NCBI RefSeq assembly: GCF_004346185.1
Contig: NZ_SMAI01000016.1
Location: forward strand, 1-64,000
Direction of reading: 5' to 3'
DNA: 64,000 nt
From: Aquabacter spiritensis
Lineage (GTDB): Bacteria > Pseudomonadota > Alphaproteobacteria > Rhizobiales > Xanthobacteraceae
The position numbers were made by a program, and so were the translations under genes. Position 1 is the stretch's first letter. Every line of letters starts with the position of its first letter. This document shows, in pieces, positions 52,250 to 62,780 of the stretch. Below the pieces are notes generated by a model, which saw only the letters and a list, made by a program, of their open reading frames with translations, was not told the DNA's origin and ran no database searches.

Positions 52250-54172
52250 CTACGATCTTTCCTCCGGATGAGATCTATTCGTCCCCGAGCAGGCGCGCAT
52301 GTCATCGCGCCGGAACCATATGGCGCGACCGCACCGCAGGGGCGCGTTCCCGGCCGTGAAGACGATCTGCTCGTCTCCGCGCATGCGGAGGATTTCATGG
52401 GGCAGGATGAGCGGCCGGCGCGTGAGCTGCTTCGAGCGGGTGCGTGACGTTCCCGATGTCTGGGACGCGCGGCTGACCTGATCGACCTCGACCGTGGTGT
52501 CGCCGCAGCGCTTCGAGATGTAGTCCGCGGTCTCAGGATCATTGACCGCGGCGAACGAGATCCACGAGGCACTCTCGAACCATTTCGAGCTGGCATCACG
52601 TCCGCCATAGGCCTCCCGCATCTGCCCGATCGACTGGTAGAGGAGCAGCAGGCTGACGCCATATTTGCGGCCGGCGTCACGCGCGGTTTCGAGGATGCGG
52701 AGATATCCGAGCCGGGCGACCTCATCGAGAAGGAAAAGCGTGCGGTTTTCGACCTGACCATTGCGGTTGTAGATCGCGTTGAGCAGCGCCCCGATGATAA
52801 CCCTGGCGAGCCCCGCATGGTTCTCGAGCGTCTTGAGATCGAGGCCGATGAAGACATCGGTTCGCCCCTCGCCCAGCTCCGCCGTCGTGAAGCTCCGCCC
52901 GGACACGATCGCAGCATAGTTCACATAGGAGAGCCAGTGCGTCTCTTTCACGGCATTGGCGTAGACACCCGAGAAGGTCTCCGGCGTCATGGCGATAAAC
53001 GGGGCGACGTTCTCTCTCACGAAGATGGACTCGGAGTTGTCGTAAATCGCCTGAAGCCGCTGGCGCAGCTTCGGCTCCGGCTCCGCGAGATTGGCCCGCA
53101 TCTGTCGCAGCGTCTGGCTTTCCTTTTCCGTATGACCGGACAGGCACACGTCGGCGATGAGCGCCGTGATCAGCTGCAGCGCTGAGGCCCGGAAGAAGTC
53201 GTCGCGCGCGGATCCATTTCGCGCACTGTCACTGACGATCCAGGAAGCCACGGCGGCAATGTCTTCTTCCTTCGTGCCGCCATGCTGGCCGATCCAATCC
53301 AGCACGTTGAAGCCCGTTTCCGGGGATCGGGGATCAAGCACAAAGGTGGCGCGGCCGGCCGCGCGACGATGCTCCTTGGTGATTGGCGCCACTTCGTTGG
53401 AGGGATCGAGGACCACAAGCCCGCCGCCCCATTTGAGCGCGGTTGGAATGGTGATGGAGGTCGTCTTGAATCCACCGGAACCGGCGAAGATGATCCCGTG
53501 CGAGGACCCGAAGGATGCGTCGAAACAGAGCAACGGCGCGCGACCGCCGGTTCCCCAAGTCTCCTCATCATCGGGGCGGAAGGCTCGATCAGACGACGGG
53601 TCGCGATCGACGCGGTATCGCTCGCCGATCACGATGCCACCCGTGTCCGGGAAAAGTCGGCCGGCCTCACTCATCGCCATCCAGTCCGCATCGCCGTGCA
53701 CCGCGCGGCGGCCGCGGATCCGCCGCGGCTCCGGCGATGCGAAGGCAGCGTTCCCGTGCAGCGCGACGCGCAGCCCAAAGAACCCGGACATGAGCACGGC
53801 CGCGACGCCGACCGCCACCGACGGATCGATGAGGCCCGCGAGGCCCTGGTGGTCAGTGATGCGATCCGCGGTAGCCTGCAGGCGGGCGAACACCCGAAGG
53901 GCGGCGATGCTCGTGGTCGCGACGGCTCCGCAGAAAGCGCCCCATCCCACCGCTCGAATGGCTATCGCACCATGCGCGGCGAACAGGAAGATGACGCCGA
54001 GCGCCGCCGCTAGCGCGTAAGGGAGGCCGCGCCCGATCGCAGCGAGCGTAACCTTCGCCTGCGGGGTTGCGCCGAGACCAGAAAGCCAGGTCTCCCCTCC
54101 CGAGGTCGCCATAGCGATGCCGACCATCAGTGTCGCAGGCGCGAGCGCGAGCAGGATCCTATTCGGCTTCAT
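52250..54172 (-). CDS. traG: Type IV coupling protein TraG (VirD4-like)
   Basis: A 640-residue ATPase that brings the relaxosome to the mating-pair-formation channel. N-terminal membrane segments (about residues 5-25, 45-80 and 115-140) are followed by the Walker [10 protein letters not shown] (about 240) and the Walker B region [13 protein letters not shown]. It overlaps traD by 14 bases and ends the traC-traD-traG operon. The organisation is that of Ti and Sym plasmids. Confidence 0.93.
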   Translation of the reverse strand: MKPNRILLALAPATLMVGIAMATSGGETWLSGLGATPQAKVTLAAIGRGLPYALAAALGVIFLFAAHGAIAIRAVGWGAFCGAVATTSIAALRVFARLQATADRITDHQGLAGLIDPSVAVGVAAVLMSGFFGLRVALHGNAAFASPEPRRIRGRRAVHGDADWMAMSEAGRLFPDTGGIVIGERYRVDRDPSSDRAFRPDDEETWGTGGRAPLLCFDASFGSSHGIIFAGSGGFKTTSITIPTALKWGGGLVVLDPSNEVAPITKEHRRAAGRATFVLDPRSPETGFNVLDWIGQHGGTKEEDIAAVASWIVSDSARNGSARDDFFRASALQLITALIADVCLSGHTEKESQTLRQMRANLAEPEPKLRQRLQAIYDNSESIFVRENVAPFIAMTPETFSGVYANAVKETHWLSYVNYAAIVSGRSFTTAELGEGRTDVFIGLDLKTLENHAGLARVIIGALLNAIYNRNGQVENRTLFLLDEVARLGYLRILETARDAGRKYGVSLLLLYQSIGQMREAYGGRDASSKWFESASWISFAAVNDPETADYISKRCGDTTVEVDQVSRASQTSGTSRTRSKQLTRRPLILPHEILRMRGDEQIVFTAGNAPLRCGRAIWFRRDDMRACSGTNRSHPEERS

Positions 54173-54374
54173 CCGAGAACGCCTTTGCGCCGAGCTGCAT
54201 CAGCCTCGCCCGCTCGGCATCGCTTGCTCTAAGGCGCTCCGCTCCATCGATGAGCAAGCCAAGCAGCAGCGCCCGTTTCTCATAGCGAAGCCCCGCTTTG
54301 ACGATGAGGCCGCCCAGTTCGATCTTCTCTCGCGTATCCTTCTTCCGGGCGTCCGCGCTTTGCGATCTCTGCAT
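54159..54374 (-). CDS. traD: Conjugal transfer protein TraD
   Basis: A 71-residue helical protein ([35 protein letters not shown]) of the TraD family specific to the Ti-type transfer region, not the F-type TraD coupling ATPase. It is an accessory relaxosome protein. It lies between traC (4-base gap) and traG (14-base overlap). Confidence 0.88.
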   Translation of the reverse strand: MQRSQSADARKKDTREKIELGGLIVKAGLRYEKRALLLGLLIDGAERLRASDAERARLMQLGAKAFSDEAE

Positions 54375-54378
54375 GCGC

Positions 54379-54633
54379 TCAAGCCGCTCCGTTTGCCCCC
54401 TGAGAAGTGCCAGCCGCGTCCGCCTTCGAGGCCGTTTTCGGCCGCTTGCGAAAGCCGGCGGCCACCTCGGTGAACGCCGTGAGGAGGTCCTCCTCGTCGA
54501 TCTCGACCTCGCCCAATCCGGCCTTCAGGGCGATACGGCCGATCCGCTCCGCTTCGCGCGTCTCGGCGAGCTTCAGCTGCTCCTGGAGACGGGCGATCTC
54601 CTCCCTGATTTTTCCGGACGCCTTCTTCACCAT
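54379..54633 (-). CDS. traC: Conjugal transfer protein TraC
   Basis: An 84-residue protein, helical at the N-terminus ([55 protein letters not shown]) with a basic tail. TraC binds near oriT as part of the relaxosome in Ti-like systems. The ATG at 54631-54633 is selected; further upstream the frame is open only because it runs through the oriT segment. Operon with traD and traG; divergent from traA. Confidence 0.86.
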   Translation of the reverse strand: MVKKASGKIREEIARLQEQLKLAETREAERIGRIALKAGLGEVEIDEEDLLTAFTEVAAGFRKRPKTASKADAAGTSQGANGAA

Positions 54634-54775
54634 TTCCGAGAGCCTTTCGTGTGGGAGCATCAGCGATGCCCCACACCATTGCCCGGGCGCGCGCCTGTGC
54701 GCGACCCGGCAGAAATGCCGGGTCGGCGAAGCCGACGCTTTGGCGGATGATCCCGGCCGTTCCGAAGGAGCGGTT

Positions 54776-54809
54776 CCAAGGGCGCAGTTATACGTCGCGA
54801 TCGCGACGT
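54776..54809. other. Origin of transfer (oriT) of Ti/RSF1010 (Q) type
   Basis: The minus strand reads ATAACTGCGCCCTTGG (complement of 54776-54791), matching the TAA[A/G]TGCGCCCT nic core of IncQ and Ti plasmids at all but one or two bases. A perfect 18-base palindrome (54792-54809, ACGTCGCGA and its complement) adjoins it and probably forms the hairpin bound by the relaxase. It lies between the divergent traC and traA genes, as in Ti plasmids. Confidence 0.85.
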
Positions 54810-54885
54810 CCTGCTTCCGGCCTCTGGCCGTGGTGCCGTTCCGGGGGAGTGCCATCCACCTCCATCTGCTGGGACGCTCCCAGGC

Positions 54886-57800
54886 GTGGCCATCACCCAT
54901 TTCACGGTCCAGATCATCAGCCGCGGCGCGGGGCGCAGTGCGGTGCTGTCAGCCGCTTACCGCCATTGCGCGCGGATGGAGCACGAGGCCGAGGGTCGGA
55001 CCGTCGATTATGGGAATAAGCGCGGGCTCGCCCACGAGGAGTTTGTTCTTCCACCCGACGCGCCCGCCTGGGTCAGGGCGCTGATCGCCGACCGGTCCGT
55101 ATCAGGCGCCGCGGAGGCCTTCTGGAACAAGGTCGAGGCCTTCGAGAAGCGACCGGATGCGCAGTTCGCGCGTGAGGCGATCATCGCGCTACCGGTGGAG
55201 CTCAGCATCGAGCAGAACATTGCCCTGATGCGGGACTTCGTGAAGGAGCACATCCTCTCGCGCGGTCAGGTCGCGGACTGGGTCTTCCACGATGAGCCGG
55301 GCAATCCGCATGCCCATCTGATGACGACCTTGCGCCCGTTGACCGAATCCGGGTTCGGCCCGAAGAAGGTCCCGGTGCTCGGCGACAACGGAGCGCCGCA
55401 GCGGACTGAGGCCGGCAAGATCCGCTACCGGCTCTGGGCCGGAGAGAAGGCCGAATTCCTTGCGCAACGTGCGAGCTGGATCGACCTTCAGAACCGCCAC
55501 CTCGTGCTCGCGGGCCTCGACGTCCGTGTGGACGGGCGATCCTACGCCGAGCGTGGGATCGACACTGTCCCGACCACGCATATCGGCGTGGCCGCCAAGG
55601 CGATCGAGCGAAGGGCAGCGCGAGACGGCTCGGCGCCGAAGCTCGATCGACTGGATATCTTCGAGGCGAAGCGGGCGGAAAATGCCCGGCGGATTGAGCG
55701 TCGCCCTGAAATCGTCCTGGACATTGTCAGTCGGGAGAAGAGCGTCTTCGACGAGCGGGACATCGCAAAGGTGCTGCACCGCTATGTGAATGATGCCGGG
55801 ATCTTTCAGGGGCTGATGGCGCGCGTGCTCCAGAGCCCGGATGTGGTGCGCCTGGAGCCGGAGGGCATCGCGTTTCCGACCGGCGCGCGGGCGCCGGCCA
55901 GGCTCTCCACCCGCGAGCTGATCCGCCTCGAGGCGGACATGGCCCGCAGGGCTGCGCACTTGTCGCGGGCGAATGGCTTCGCCATTCCGGAGGCGGCATC
56001 TAAGGCGACGCTGGCGCGCCACGCGGCCCTGTCCGGAGAGCAGCGCGCGGCGATCGAACGTCTCACATCGCCGGCGCGCATTGCGGCGGTGGTCGGCCGG
56101 GCGGGCGCCGGAAAGACCACGATGATGGGGGCTGCCCGCGAGGTCTGGGAAGCGGCCGGCTATCGGGTTGTCGGCGCGGCGCTCGCGGGCAAAGCCGCCG
56201 AGGGCCTCGAGAAGGAAGCTGGCATCTCCTCTCTGACGCTCGCGTCATGGGAGCTGCGCTGGCAGAAGGACCGAGACCTTCTCGACGACCGGACGGTCAT
56301 CGTCATCGACGAGGCGGGCATGGTCGCCTCCCGGCAGATGGCGATGTTCGTGGAAGCCGCGTCCCGGGCAGGCGCAAAGCTCGTCCTGATCGGCGACCCC
56401 GATCAGCTCCAGCCCATCGAGGCGGGAGCCGCCTTCCGCGCCATCGCCGAGCGCATAGGATATGCCGAACTCGAGACCATCCGTCGCCAGCGCGAGCAAT
56501 GGATGCGCGAGGCGTCGTTCGACTTCGCGCGCGGCCGGGTCGCTGAGGCGCTCGCCACCTACGAGGCCCACGGCCGGGTCATCGCGTCCGAGCTGAAGGC
56601 GCAGGCGATCGACAACCTGATCAGCGACTGGAACCGGGAGTACGATCCTCAGACCTCCTCCCTGATCCTCGCGCACCTCCGACGGGATGTGCGCATGCTG
56701 AACGAGCTGGCGCGCGCCAAGCTCGTCGAGCGTGGGATCCTCGGGGAAGATCATGCCTTCCTGACGGAGGACGGTGTCCGCCGCTTCGCTGCCGGCGACC
56801 AGGTGGTCTTCCTGAAGAATGATGCCGGCCTCGGCGTCAAGAATGGGATGATCGGCAAGGTCGCCGAAGTCGCGCCGCGTCGCATTGTCGTCGAGCTCGG
56901 CGAGGGTGAGCAGCGACGCCGTATCAACGTCGAGCAGCGCTTCTACCGCAATGTCGATCACGGCTATGCCACGACCATCCACAAATCCCAGGGTGCGACG
57001 GTCGATCGTGTGAAGGTGCTTGCCACGCTGTCGCTCGACCGGCACCTCTCCTATGTCGTGATGACCCGCCATCGCCTGGATGTTGCGCTCTATTACGGGC
57101 GGCGCTCGTTCGCGATGAATGGGGGCCTTGCCGCGGTGCTGTCTAGGGCGAACGCGAAGGAGACGACGCTCGACTATGCCGGCGGTCGCTTCTATCGCGA
57201 CGCGCTGCGCTTCGCCTCACACCGCGGGCTGCACATCGTCAAAGTCGCGCGCGCGCTCGTTCAGGACCAGGCGCGCTGGACGCTCCGGCAGAAAGACAGG
57301 CTGGCCGATCTCGTGTCCCGCTTGCGCGCCCTCGGCGAGAAGATCGGGCTCGTCGGGATCCATCAGAAGTCCGCAACCGCACTGTCCAAGGAGGCGCTGC
57401 CCATGGTCGAAGGGGTCGCCGCGTTCCCGAAATCCATCGTCCACACGATCGAGGACAAGGTCCTTGCCGATCCTGCCGTCAAGAAGCAATGGGAGGAGAT
57501 CCTCAGTCGCTTCAAGCTCGTCTATGCGCAGCCGGAGGCCGCGTTCAAAGCGCTCGCCCTGGACACCATGCTGAAGGATCCTGTGGCGGCGTCAGCGACG
57601 CTTGAGAGGCTGGCGCGACAGCCCGAATCCTTCGGTATCCTGCGCGGCAATGTCGGGTTGCTCGCCGGCAGGGCTTCGAAGGAAGATCGGCGGCGTGCCG
57701 AGCTGAACGTGCCGGCTCTGAAGGACGACATCGAACGTTACCTGCGCGTGCGCGCGGAGGCGGAGCACAAGCATGAGGCCGAGGAGCGGTCGGTCCGCCA

Positions 57801-58194
57801 GCGCGCATCCATCGATGTGCCGGCGCTCTCTCCGGCGGCCCACCGCGTGCTTGAGCGCGTGCGCGATGCCATCGACAGAAACGACCTTCCGAGCGCTCTC
57901 GGCTTCGCGCTCTCGGACAAGATGGTCAAAGCCGAGATCGATGCCTTCAACAAGGCGGTCGCTGAGCGCTTTGGCGATCGCGCTTTCCTCCCGAATGCCT
58001 CGAAAGCAGCAGTCGGCGCCTCATTCGAGCGGCTCGCGGCCGGCATGAACGCGCCCCAGCGCGAGCAACTGGCCACCGCATGGCCGACGATGCGCACAGC
58101 CCAGCAGCTCGCCGCACAAGAACGTACCGCCCAGGCGCTTCGTCAGTCCGAGGCTCAGCGCCTGAAGCAGGGGCAGAGGCAGACGCTCCAATGA
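54886..58194 (+). CDS. traA: Ti-type relaxase/helicase TraA (MOBQ)
   Basis: An 1102-residue bifunctional protein. The N-terminal relaxase (about residues 1-230) has a candidate catalytic tyrosine (Tyr25 in SAAYRHC) and the three-histidine metal site H-DEPGNPHAH (His135, His142, His144). The RecD-like helicase has Walker A GRAGAGKTTMM (about 404) and VIVIDEAGMVAS. It cuts at oriT and unwinds the transferred strand. The start is GTG at 54886-54888. It heads traA-traF-traB-traH. Confidence 0.93.
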   Translation: MAITHFTVQIISRGAGRSAVLSAAYRHCARMEHEAEGRTVDYGNKRGLAHEEFVLPPDAPAWVRALIADRSVSGAAEAFWNKVEAFEKRPDAQFAREAIIALPVELSIEQNIALMRDFVKEHILSRGQVADWVFHDEPGNPHAHLMTTLRPLTESGFGPKKVPVLGDNGAPQRTEAGKIRYRLWAGEKAEFLAQRASWIDLQNRHLVLAGLDVRVDGRSYAERGIDTVPTTHIGVAAKAIERRAARDGSAPKLDRLDIFEAKRAENARRIERRPEIVLDIVSREKSVFDERDIAKVLHRYVNDAGIFQGLMARVLQSPDVVRLEPEGIAFPTGARAPARLSTRELIRLEADMARRAAHLSRANGFAIPEAASKATLARHAALSGEQRAAIERLTSPARIAAVVGRAGAGKTTMMGAAREVWEAAGYRVVGAALAGKAAEGLEKEAGISSLTLASWELRWQKDRDLLDDRTVIVIDEAGMVASRQMAMFVEAASRAGAKLVLIGDPDQLQPIEAGAAFRAIAERIGYAELETIRRQREQWMREASFDFARGRVAEALATYEAHGRVIASELKAQAIDNLISDWNREYDPQTSSLILAHLRRDVRMLNELARAKLVERGILGEDHAFLTEDGVRRFAAGDQVVFLKNDAGLGVKNGMIGKVAEVAPRRIVVELGEGEQRRRINVEQRFYRNVDHGYATTIHKSQGATVDRVKVLATLSLDRHLSYVVMTRHRLDVALYYGRRSFAMNGGLAAVLSRANAKETTLDYAGGRFYRDALRFASHRGLHIVKVARALVQDQARWTLRQKDRLADLVSRLRALGEKIGLVGIHQKSATALSKEALPMVEGVAAFPKSIVHTIEDKVLADPAVKKQWEEILSRFKLVYAQPEAAFKALALDTMLKDPVAASATLERLARQPESFGILRGNVGLLAGRASKEDRRRAELNVPALKDDIERYLRVRAEAEHKHEAEERSVRQRASIDVPALSPAAHRVLERVRDAIDRNDLPSALGFALSDKMVKAEIDAFNKAVAERFGDRAFLPNASKAAVGASFERLAAGMNAPQREQLATAWPTMRTAQQLAAQERTAQALRQSEAQRLKQGQRQTLQ

Positions 58195-58724
58195 AAGCCA
58201 CACGACGCCGGGCGATCATTGTCGGCGCGGTTGGTGCCGCAGTGGCTGGCGGATTTCTGGGCGCCGGGCTGGCCGGCTATCGCATCAATGTGACGCCGAG
58301 TTATCCGGTCGGCCTCTGGCGCGTCTCGCCGCTATCTCGGCCGGCTGAGGTCGGCGATCTGGTGCTGATCTGCCCGCCGGCCTCGGAGATTTTTGAACGA
58401 GCTAAAGAGCGGGGTTACCTCCTGGGCGGTCCATGCCCAGGCTGGATCGCACCGCTGATCAAAAAGATCGTGGCGGTCGCTGGCCAGCAAATCGATGTTG
58501 GCGCCGCGATCCGGATCGACGGTCGCCTCCTTCCTCATTCCGACCTCCGCGCTGCTGACGCGGGGGGCAGGCCGCTCATCGCCTATTCCGGCGGGGTCGT
58601 GCCGGCAGGCTTTCTCTTCCTCCACTCCGAATTTGAAGGTTCCTATGACTCCAGATATTTCGGGCCCGTGCCCGCCGCCGGCGTCATTGGGCTGGCGCAG
58701 CCGGTCCTCACCTTTGGCGGGTGA
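58191..58724 (+). CDS. traF: TraF peptidase (signal-peptidase-like pilin-processing protease)
   Basis: A 177-residue membrane-bound serine protease of the S26 family. An N-terminal segment (residues 8-28) anchors it; the catalytic serine is in TPSYPVGLW (Ser37) and the lysine in LIKKIVAVAG (Lys91 or Lys92). In RP4-like systems TraF cyclises the TrbC pilin. It overlaps traA by four bases (ATGA). Confidence 0.88.
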   Translation: MKATRRRAIIVGAVGAAVAGGFLGAGLAGYRINVTPSYPVGLWRVSPLSRPAEVGDLVLICPPASEIFERAKERGYLLGGPCPGWIAPLIKKIVAVAGQQIDVGAAIRIDGRLLPHSDLRAADAGGRPLIAYSGGVVPAGFLFLHSEFEGSYDSRYFGPVPAAGVIGLAQPVLTFGG

Positions 58725-59880
58725 AACCCTCTTCAGCGCGGGTCTCGTCGCCGCCGGCGCAGTGATCGGCCTGGTCGCCTGGCAGGGCGATCCTCGGTTG
58801 CTGCCGGCAGCGATGCTGTTCCCGGCCATTTGGTCTTTGGCTCCATACCGCGCCGTGGCGAGCTTGGCGTCCGCGGCTTACTTTCTCGCGGCATCGCGGG
58901 GGCTGCCGCAGGGCGTGGCCACGTTCTTCGCGAGCGACCTTTTGACCGGCATCGCGCTCTGGGGCATCGCCTCCATTGGCTTTGTTCTCGTCCATGCGAC
59001 CCTCTGGACGCAACGGGCGGGCTGGAGCGGACCGGCGCGATATGCCATCGCCGCGATCCTGATGGCCTTGCCACCGTTCGGCATCGTTGGCTGGGCCCAT
59101 CCGATCACTGCCGCCGGCGTCATCTTCCCTGCGATGGGATGGATTGGTTTGCTGGCCGCCTTCATGCTGCTCGTCGGTCTGGCATCGGGGAGACGGTGGC
59201 TTCCGGTCGCGCTTCTGCTGGGCCTGTGGGGCATCGCCATTGTCCATTGGCAGCCGCCTCCAACTCCCACTGGATGGGTGGGCGTCGACACGCAACTCCG
59301 CGACATCATTGGCCCAGGGACAGCCTACGCGTTCCAGACCGCGACGATCGCGAATGTGAAGGCCGCGGTAGCAGCCGGCGCCGAGGTGGTGGTTCTCCCG
59401 GAAAGCGCTGCTGGCCAATGGACCGCGACCGTTGAACGGCTCTGGGTCGAAAGGTTCCGGGGTCAGCCGGCAGTGATCGCTCTCGGCGCAATCCTGATCA
59501 CGCGTGAGGGTTACGACAACGTCCTGATGGAGGTCTCGGCGGCAGGCGCACGCGTGCTTTATCGCGAGCGGATGCCAGTCCCGGTCTCAATGTGGCGCCC
59601 GTGGTCAGACGGGTCGGGGTCCGGTAGTGGAGCACGGGCGGACTTCTTCGCCAATCCCGTTGTGACGCTCGCCGGCCGGCGCATTGCCCCCTTGATTTGC
59701 TACGAGCAGCTCATTGTCTGGCCGGTGCTGCAATCGATGCTGCACACGCCCGATGTGATCGTTAGCGCAGGGAATGGCTGGTGGGCGGCCGGCACAAACA
59801 TCATCGCAATCCAGCACGCCAACGCAGAAGCCTGGGCGAGGTTGTTCGGCCTCCCACTTGTGCTCGCCTTCAACACCTGA
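58645..59880 (+). CDS. traB: TraB, nitrilase-domain membrane protein of Ti-type transfer
   Basis: A 411-residue protein with several N-terminal membrane segments followed by a carbon-nitrogen hydrolase domain related to apolipoprotein N-acyltransferase. Visible are VVVLPESAAGQW (acidic residue) and PLICYEQL (cysteine), but the lysine of the E-K-C triad is not found in the expected LYRERMPVPVSMW stretch. So the domain may be inactive or use another base. Starts inside traF (80-base overlap), as in Ti plasmids; precise start uncertain. Confidence 0.82.
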   Translation: MTPDISGPCPPPASLGWRSRSSPLAGETLFSAGLVAAGAVIGLVAWQGDPRLLPAAMLFPAIWSLAPYRAVASLASAAYFLAASRGLPQGVATFFASDLLTGIALWGIASIGFVLVHATLWTQRAGWSGPARYAIAAILMALPPFGIVGWAHPITAAGVIFPAMGWIGLLAAFMLLVGLASGRRWLPVALLLGLWGIAIVHWQPPPTPTGWVGVDTQLRDIIGPGTAYAFQTATIANVKAAVAAGAEVVVLPESAAGQWTATVERLWVERFRGQPAVIALGAILITREGYDNVLMEVSAAGARVLYRERMPVPVSMWRPWSDGSGSGSGARADFFANPVVTLAGRRIAPLICYEQLIVWPVLQSMLHTPDVIVSAGNGWWAAGTNIIAIQHANAEAWARLFGLPLVLAFNT

Positions 59881-59887
59881 GGTCGCC

Positions 59888-60505
59888 ATGTTCGATGCCG
59901 CTATGATCAAGCAGTGCGCCGACCCGGCGCTCAAGCCCGCGATTGTCGAAAAATTCGTCTCCGCTGTCGGTTCCGATAACCCGCTTGCGATCTCCATCAC
60001 CTCCGGAAAGCGAGTGATCCTCGTGCCACCGTCGGCGACACCAGAGGATGCGGTATCGCTTATCCGGAGCTATCTGGGCCACGCTGTCGTACGCGTCGGC
60101 ATCACTCAATTGCCAGCCGGTGTTGGTACGGCTGACCCGAGCGAAATCACGGAGGTCGTCGACCCCTGCACCAACATCAAGCTCGGCACGCAGCTGTTCG
60201 GCAAAATCTATCGCATCGTTGTGAAATGGTATGGTGCACCACGTGACGAGGCGCTTACAGACGCGATCTCGGCATGGAAAACCGGCTATTTTGACGGTGA
60301 GTATGTCTTTTCGCAGCCGGATCCAGGTCCTCCGAAGGCTAATGGCGGAGCTGATAGTATCAACGGGGATCAAACATATGAAGGAGTCAGTCGAGAAGGG
60401 GCAAAATCGCAGCCTGTTCAGCAGCCGGATCTGGAGACCAAGGCCAATAATCCCAACACGGCCGATATTAGGGTAGACCTAAGCGCACTGTCAGGCCGAA
60501 AATAG
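59888..60505 (+). CDS. traH: Conjugal transfer protein TraH
   Basis: A 205-residue soluble protein (DAAMIKQCADPALKPAIVEKFVSAVGSDNPLAI) of the Ti-type TraH family. The C-terminal 60 residues are polar and variable. It follows traB by seven bases and ends the traAFBH operon. Role in DNA transfer not defined; not homologous to F-type TraH. Confidence 0.85.
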   Translation: MFDAAMIKQCADPALKPAIVEKFVSAVGSDNPLAISITSGKRVILVPPSATPEDAVSLIRSYLGHAVVRVGITQLPAGVGTADPSEITEVVDPCTNIKLGTQLFGKIYRIVVKWYGAPRDEALTDAISAWKTGYFDGEYVFSQPDPGPPKANGGADSINGDQTYEGVSREGAKSQPVQQPDLETKANNPNTADIRVDLSALSGRK

Positions 60506-60688
60506 AAATAAATCAGAGAGATTATTTTCATCGCCACGAAGCCGGTGCCACAAATTCCCACGTCCCCTTGGTCCCCTCACGGTGATGCTGGCGACTTGGA
60601 TGGGAACCGGCTGTGACAAACGTCTGCAACCATGGGGTTGTATAATCATCCTCGCGATTGCCGGGTTGGACCGATCCGAGGAAAGACA

Positions 60689-61786
60689 ATGTCCGTATAC
60701 CAAGAGACCAGAACTTTCATTGGGTTTGACGGAATTCCGCGATTCTGGCGGGCTCAGATAATCGGTTGGGGTTTATTCGCTATAGTAGATTTCTCTGATA
60801 GACAGCTCATATACGAAAATGTACTCGTCTCAATTGTACTATCAGTCATTGCATTTCCGGCATTTTTAATATTATCCGCGGGAATGCGGCGGATATATTT
60901 AGATCGCATGGCGAAGGTTCAGTCCATCGCAAAAAGCATTGGAATGATTGTGATTCTCTCGCTAACAGGCGGAATCATTATTTCTGGATTGATCGCATCA
61001 ATACGATTGACGATGGGCTGGAGTATTCCATTTTGGAGCACGTATGAACAATTATTGATACCATTCATTCACTACACATTTGTATTGGCGAGCTGGAGCA
61101 TTTTATACTTTTGTGTTCATGCGGAAATGGCAAAGCAATCCGAGCAGCGACGTGCCATTGCAGCAGAAGCGGACGCACTGCGTGCGGAAATCCGCCAACT
61201 GCGCCTTCAGCTTGAGCCACATTTTTTGTTTAACGCACTCAACGGCATCATTGAGGAAGTAAGAAGCGGTTCCGGTGCTGCACTCCCAATGATGAAGGAT
61301 CTCGCTGCGTACCTGAGGCACTCACTTGCCGGAATTCGAAATCCAGTGGTTCAGGCAGAGGATGAAGCAATAGGTCTGATTGCTTATTTGGCTATCCAGA
61401 AAGATCGCTTCGGAGAGCGACTAAATTCATCAGTCCTGGTCGACCCAGCTGCCGCTGATCGGCCGATTGCACACTTCCTTCTTCAGCCCCTGGTGGAAAA
61501 CGCCGTGAACCACGGTGATCGGAGCTCCCTGCTGGAGATTAGCGTTCGCATCACATTCCAAGACACGGCGCTGATAGCCGAAGTTGAGAATACGGGGAGG
61601 CTGGAGTCCAATGCGCCGGCGCCTCCTCATGCCGGAATAGGGCTCGCGAATGTCCGTCGACGGCTGGAGGTGCATTATCCTGGTCGGCATCATTTTGCGC
61701 TCCGCCAAATCAATCCGGGCGCAGGTGGAGTTGATCATGTTCTTGCGACGCTGGTGCTGGAGGGTGAGCCATGCTCCGCGTCCTGA
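60689..61786 (+). CDS. LytS-type sensor histidine kinase
   Basis: A 365-residue membrane kinase: four hydrophobic segments in residues 22-145, then a coiled-coil and the LytS/YpdA-type kinase with LEPHFLFNALN (phospho-acceptor His178) and LVENAVNHGDRSS, GIGLANVRRRLEV. No periplasmic sensing domain is obvious, so the membrane part probably senses the signal. The region 60.7-61.1 kb has a lower GC content than the flanks, suggesting separate acquisition. Overlaps its response regulator by 16 bases. Confidence 0.88.
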   Translation: MSVYQETRTFIGFDGIPRFWRAQIIGWGLFAIVDFSDRQLIYENVLVSIVLSVIAFPAFLILSAGMRRIYLDRMAKVQSIAKSIGMIVILSLTGGIIISGLIASIRLTMGWSIPFWSTYEQLLIPFIHYTFVLASWSILYFCVHAEMAKQSEQRRAIAAEADALRAEIRQLRLQLEPHFLFNALNGIIEEVRSGSGAALPMMKDLAAYLRHSLAGIRNPVVQAEDEAIGLIAYLAIQKDRFGERLNSSVLVDPAAADRPIAHFLLQPLVENAVNHGDRSSLLEISVRITFQDTALIAEVENTGRLESNAPAPPHAGIGLANVRRRLEVHYPGRHHFALRQINPGAGGVDHVLATLVLEGEPCSAS

Positions 61787-62481
61787 TTGTCGACGACGAG
61801 CCTCGCGCTCGCCTGGGGCTGCGACGCCTTCTCGCCGATCATCCGAACGTCGAGGTGGTCGGAGAGGCGGAGGCAATTGCCGACACACTGGAGCTCATCG
61901 CATCGAGGCGTCCAGATCTCGTATTCCTCGATATCGCTCTGAACGGATCGAATGGATTTGACGTAATCTCCAACTTTGACAGACCACCGAAGATCGTCTT
62001 CATCACAGCGCACCCTGAACACGCTCTGGATGCATTTTCGGTAGCAGCGGTGGACTACATTTTGAAGCCGGTGGACGAGGAGCGGCTGGCGGAAACCATC
62101 GTGCGGGTTGAGAAAGCGCTCCTTAGTGAGCGCGCATTTCACCCCCCGATTGAACTGCGGACGCCCAGCCGTTCCGTTCTGGTCGCTCCGCAAGAGATCG
62201 TCGCATTAAAGGCCGATGGAGACTTCACACAGGTCCTCCTCGCGGACCAAGGTGCATTGATGATGCTGAGGACACTGAAGCATTTTGAAAGCCAGCTCCC
62301 GTCTCCACCTTTCCTACGTCTCGGGCGGTCCCTCATGATCAATCGAGACCGTCTTCGGCGAATTGACGTGCGCTCACGTGATGACATTTGGCTCACGATG
62401 GACGGAATATCGTCGCCGTTGACGATCGGGCGGATGGCGGCGCTGCGGCTGCGAGCTGTATTGCGGTCGCGGCCCATCTAG
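61771..62481 (+). CDS. LytTR family response regulator
   Basis: A 236-residue regulator: receiver domain with phospho-acceptor Asp54 (LVFLDIALNG) and a C-terminal LytTR DNA-binding domain (ALKADGDFTQVLLA; SQLPSPPFLRLGRSLMINRDRLRRID). It forms a two-component system with the upstream kinase. LytTR proteins bind DNA through direct repeats; no target site could be defined here. Next to traH and the TraR-like gene, control of transfer functions is a hypothesis. Confidence 0.9.
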   Translation: MLRVLIVDDEPRARLGLRRLLADHPNVEVVGEAEAIADTLELIASRRPDLVFLDIALNGSNGFDVISNFDRPPKIVFITAHPEHALDAFSVAAVDYILKPVDEERLAETIVRVEKALLSERAFHPPIELRTPSRSVLVAPQEIVALKADGDFTQVLLADQGALMMLRTLKHFESQLPSPPFLRLGRSLMINRDRLRRIDVRSRDDIWLTMDGISSPLTIGRMAALRLRAVLRSRPI

Positions 62482-62780
62482 CTGCCGCGTTGGGTCTTCT
62501 CAGCACTCATGTTTTAGCAGCGCCGTGTAGATGATGTGCATGGCAAATGGAAAAGCCGATTGTCGTCGTTCGGCTGCACACCTCGAGCCTTTGCGCTCTA
62601 CGCCATGCTGACCGATTTTAATGTCATGCTCGTCGATCCGTAAGTCTCGTGCCGCTGCGAAACTGAATCGATCGTGCCATCTCCATCATGTCAGAAATTT
62701 GCCGGCTGCCCTCCGCAGGCATCCGGAAGGAACGCGGCAGCTCGGCCATGGAGGGCCAAGCCTGCCGGATGGAGAAGTGG

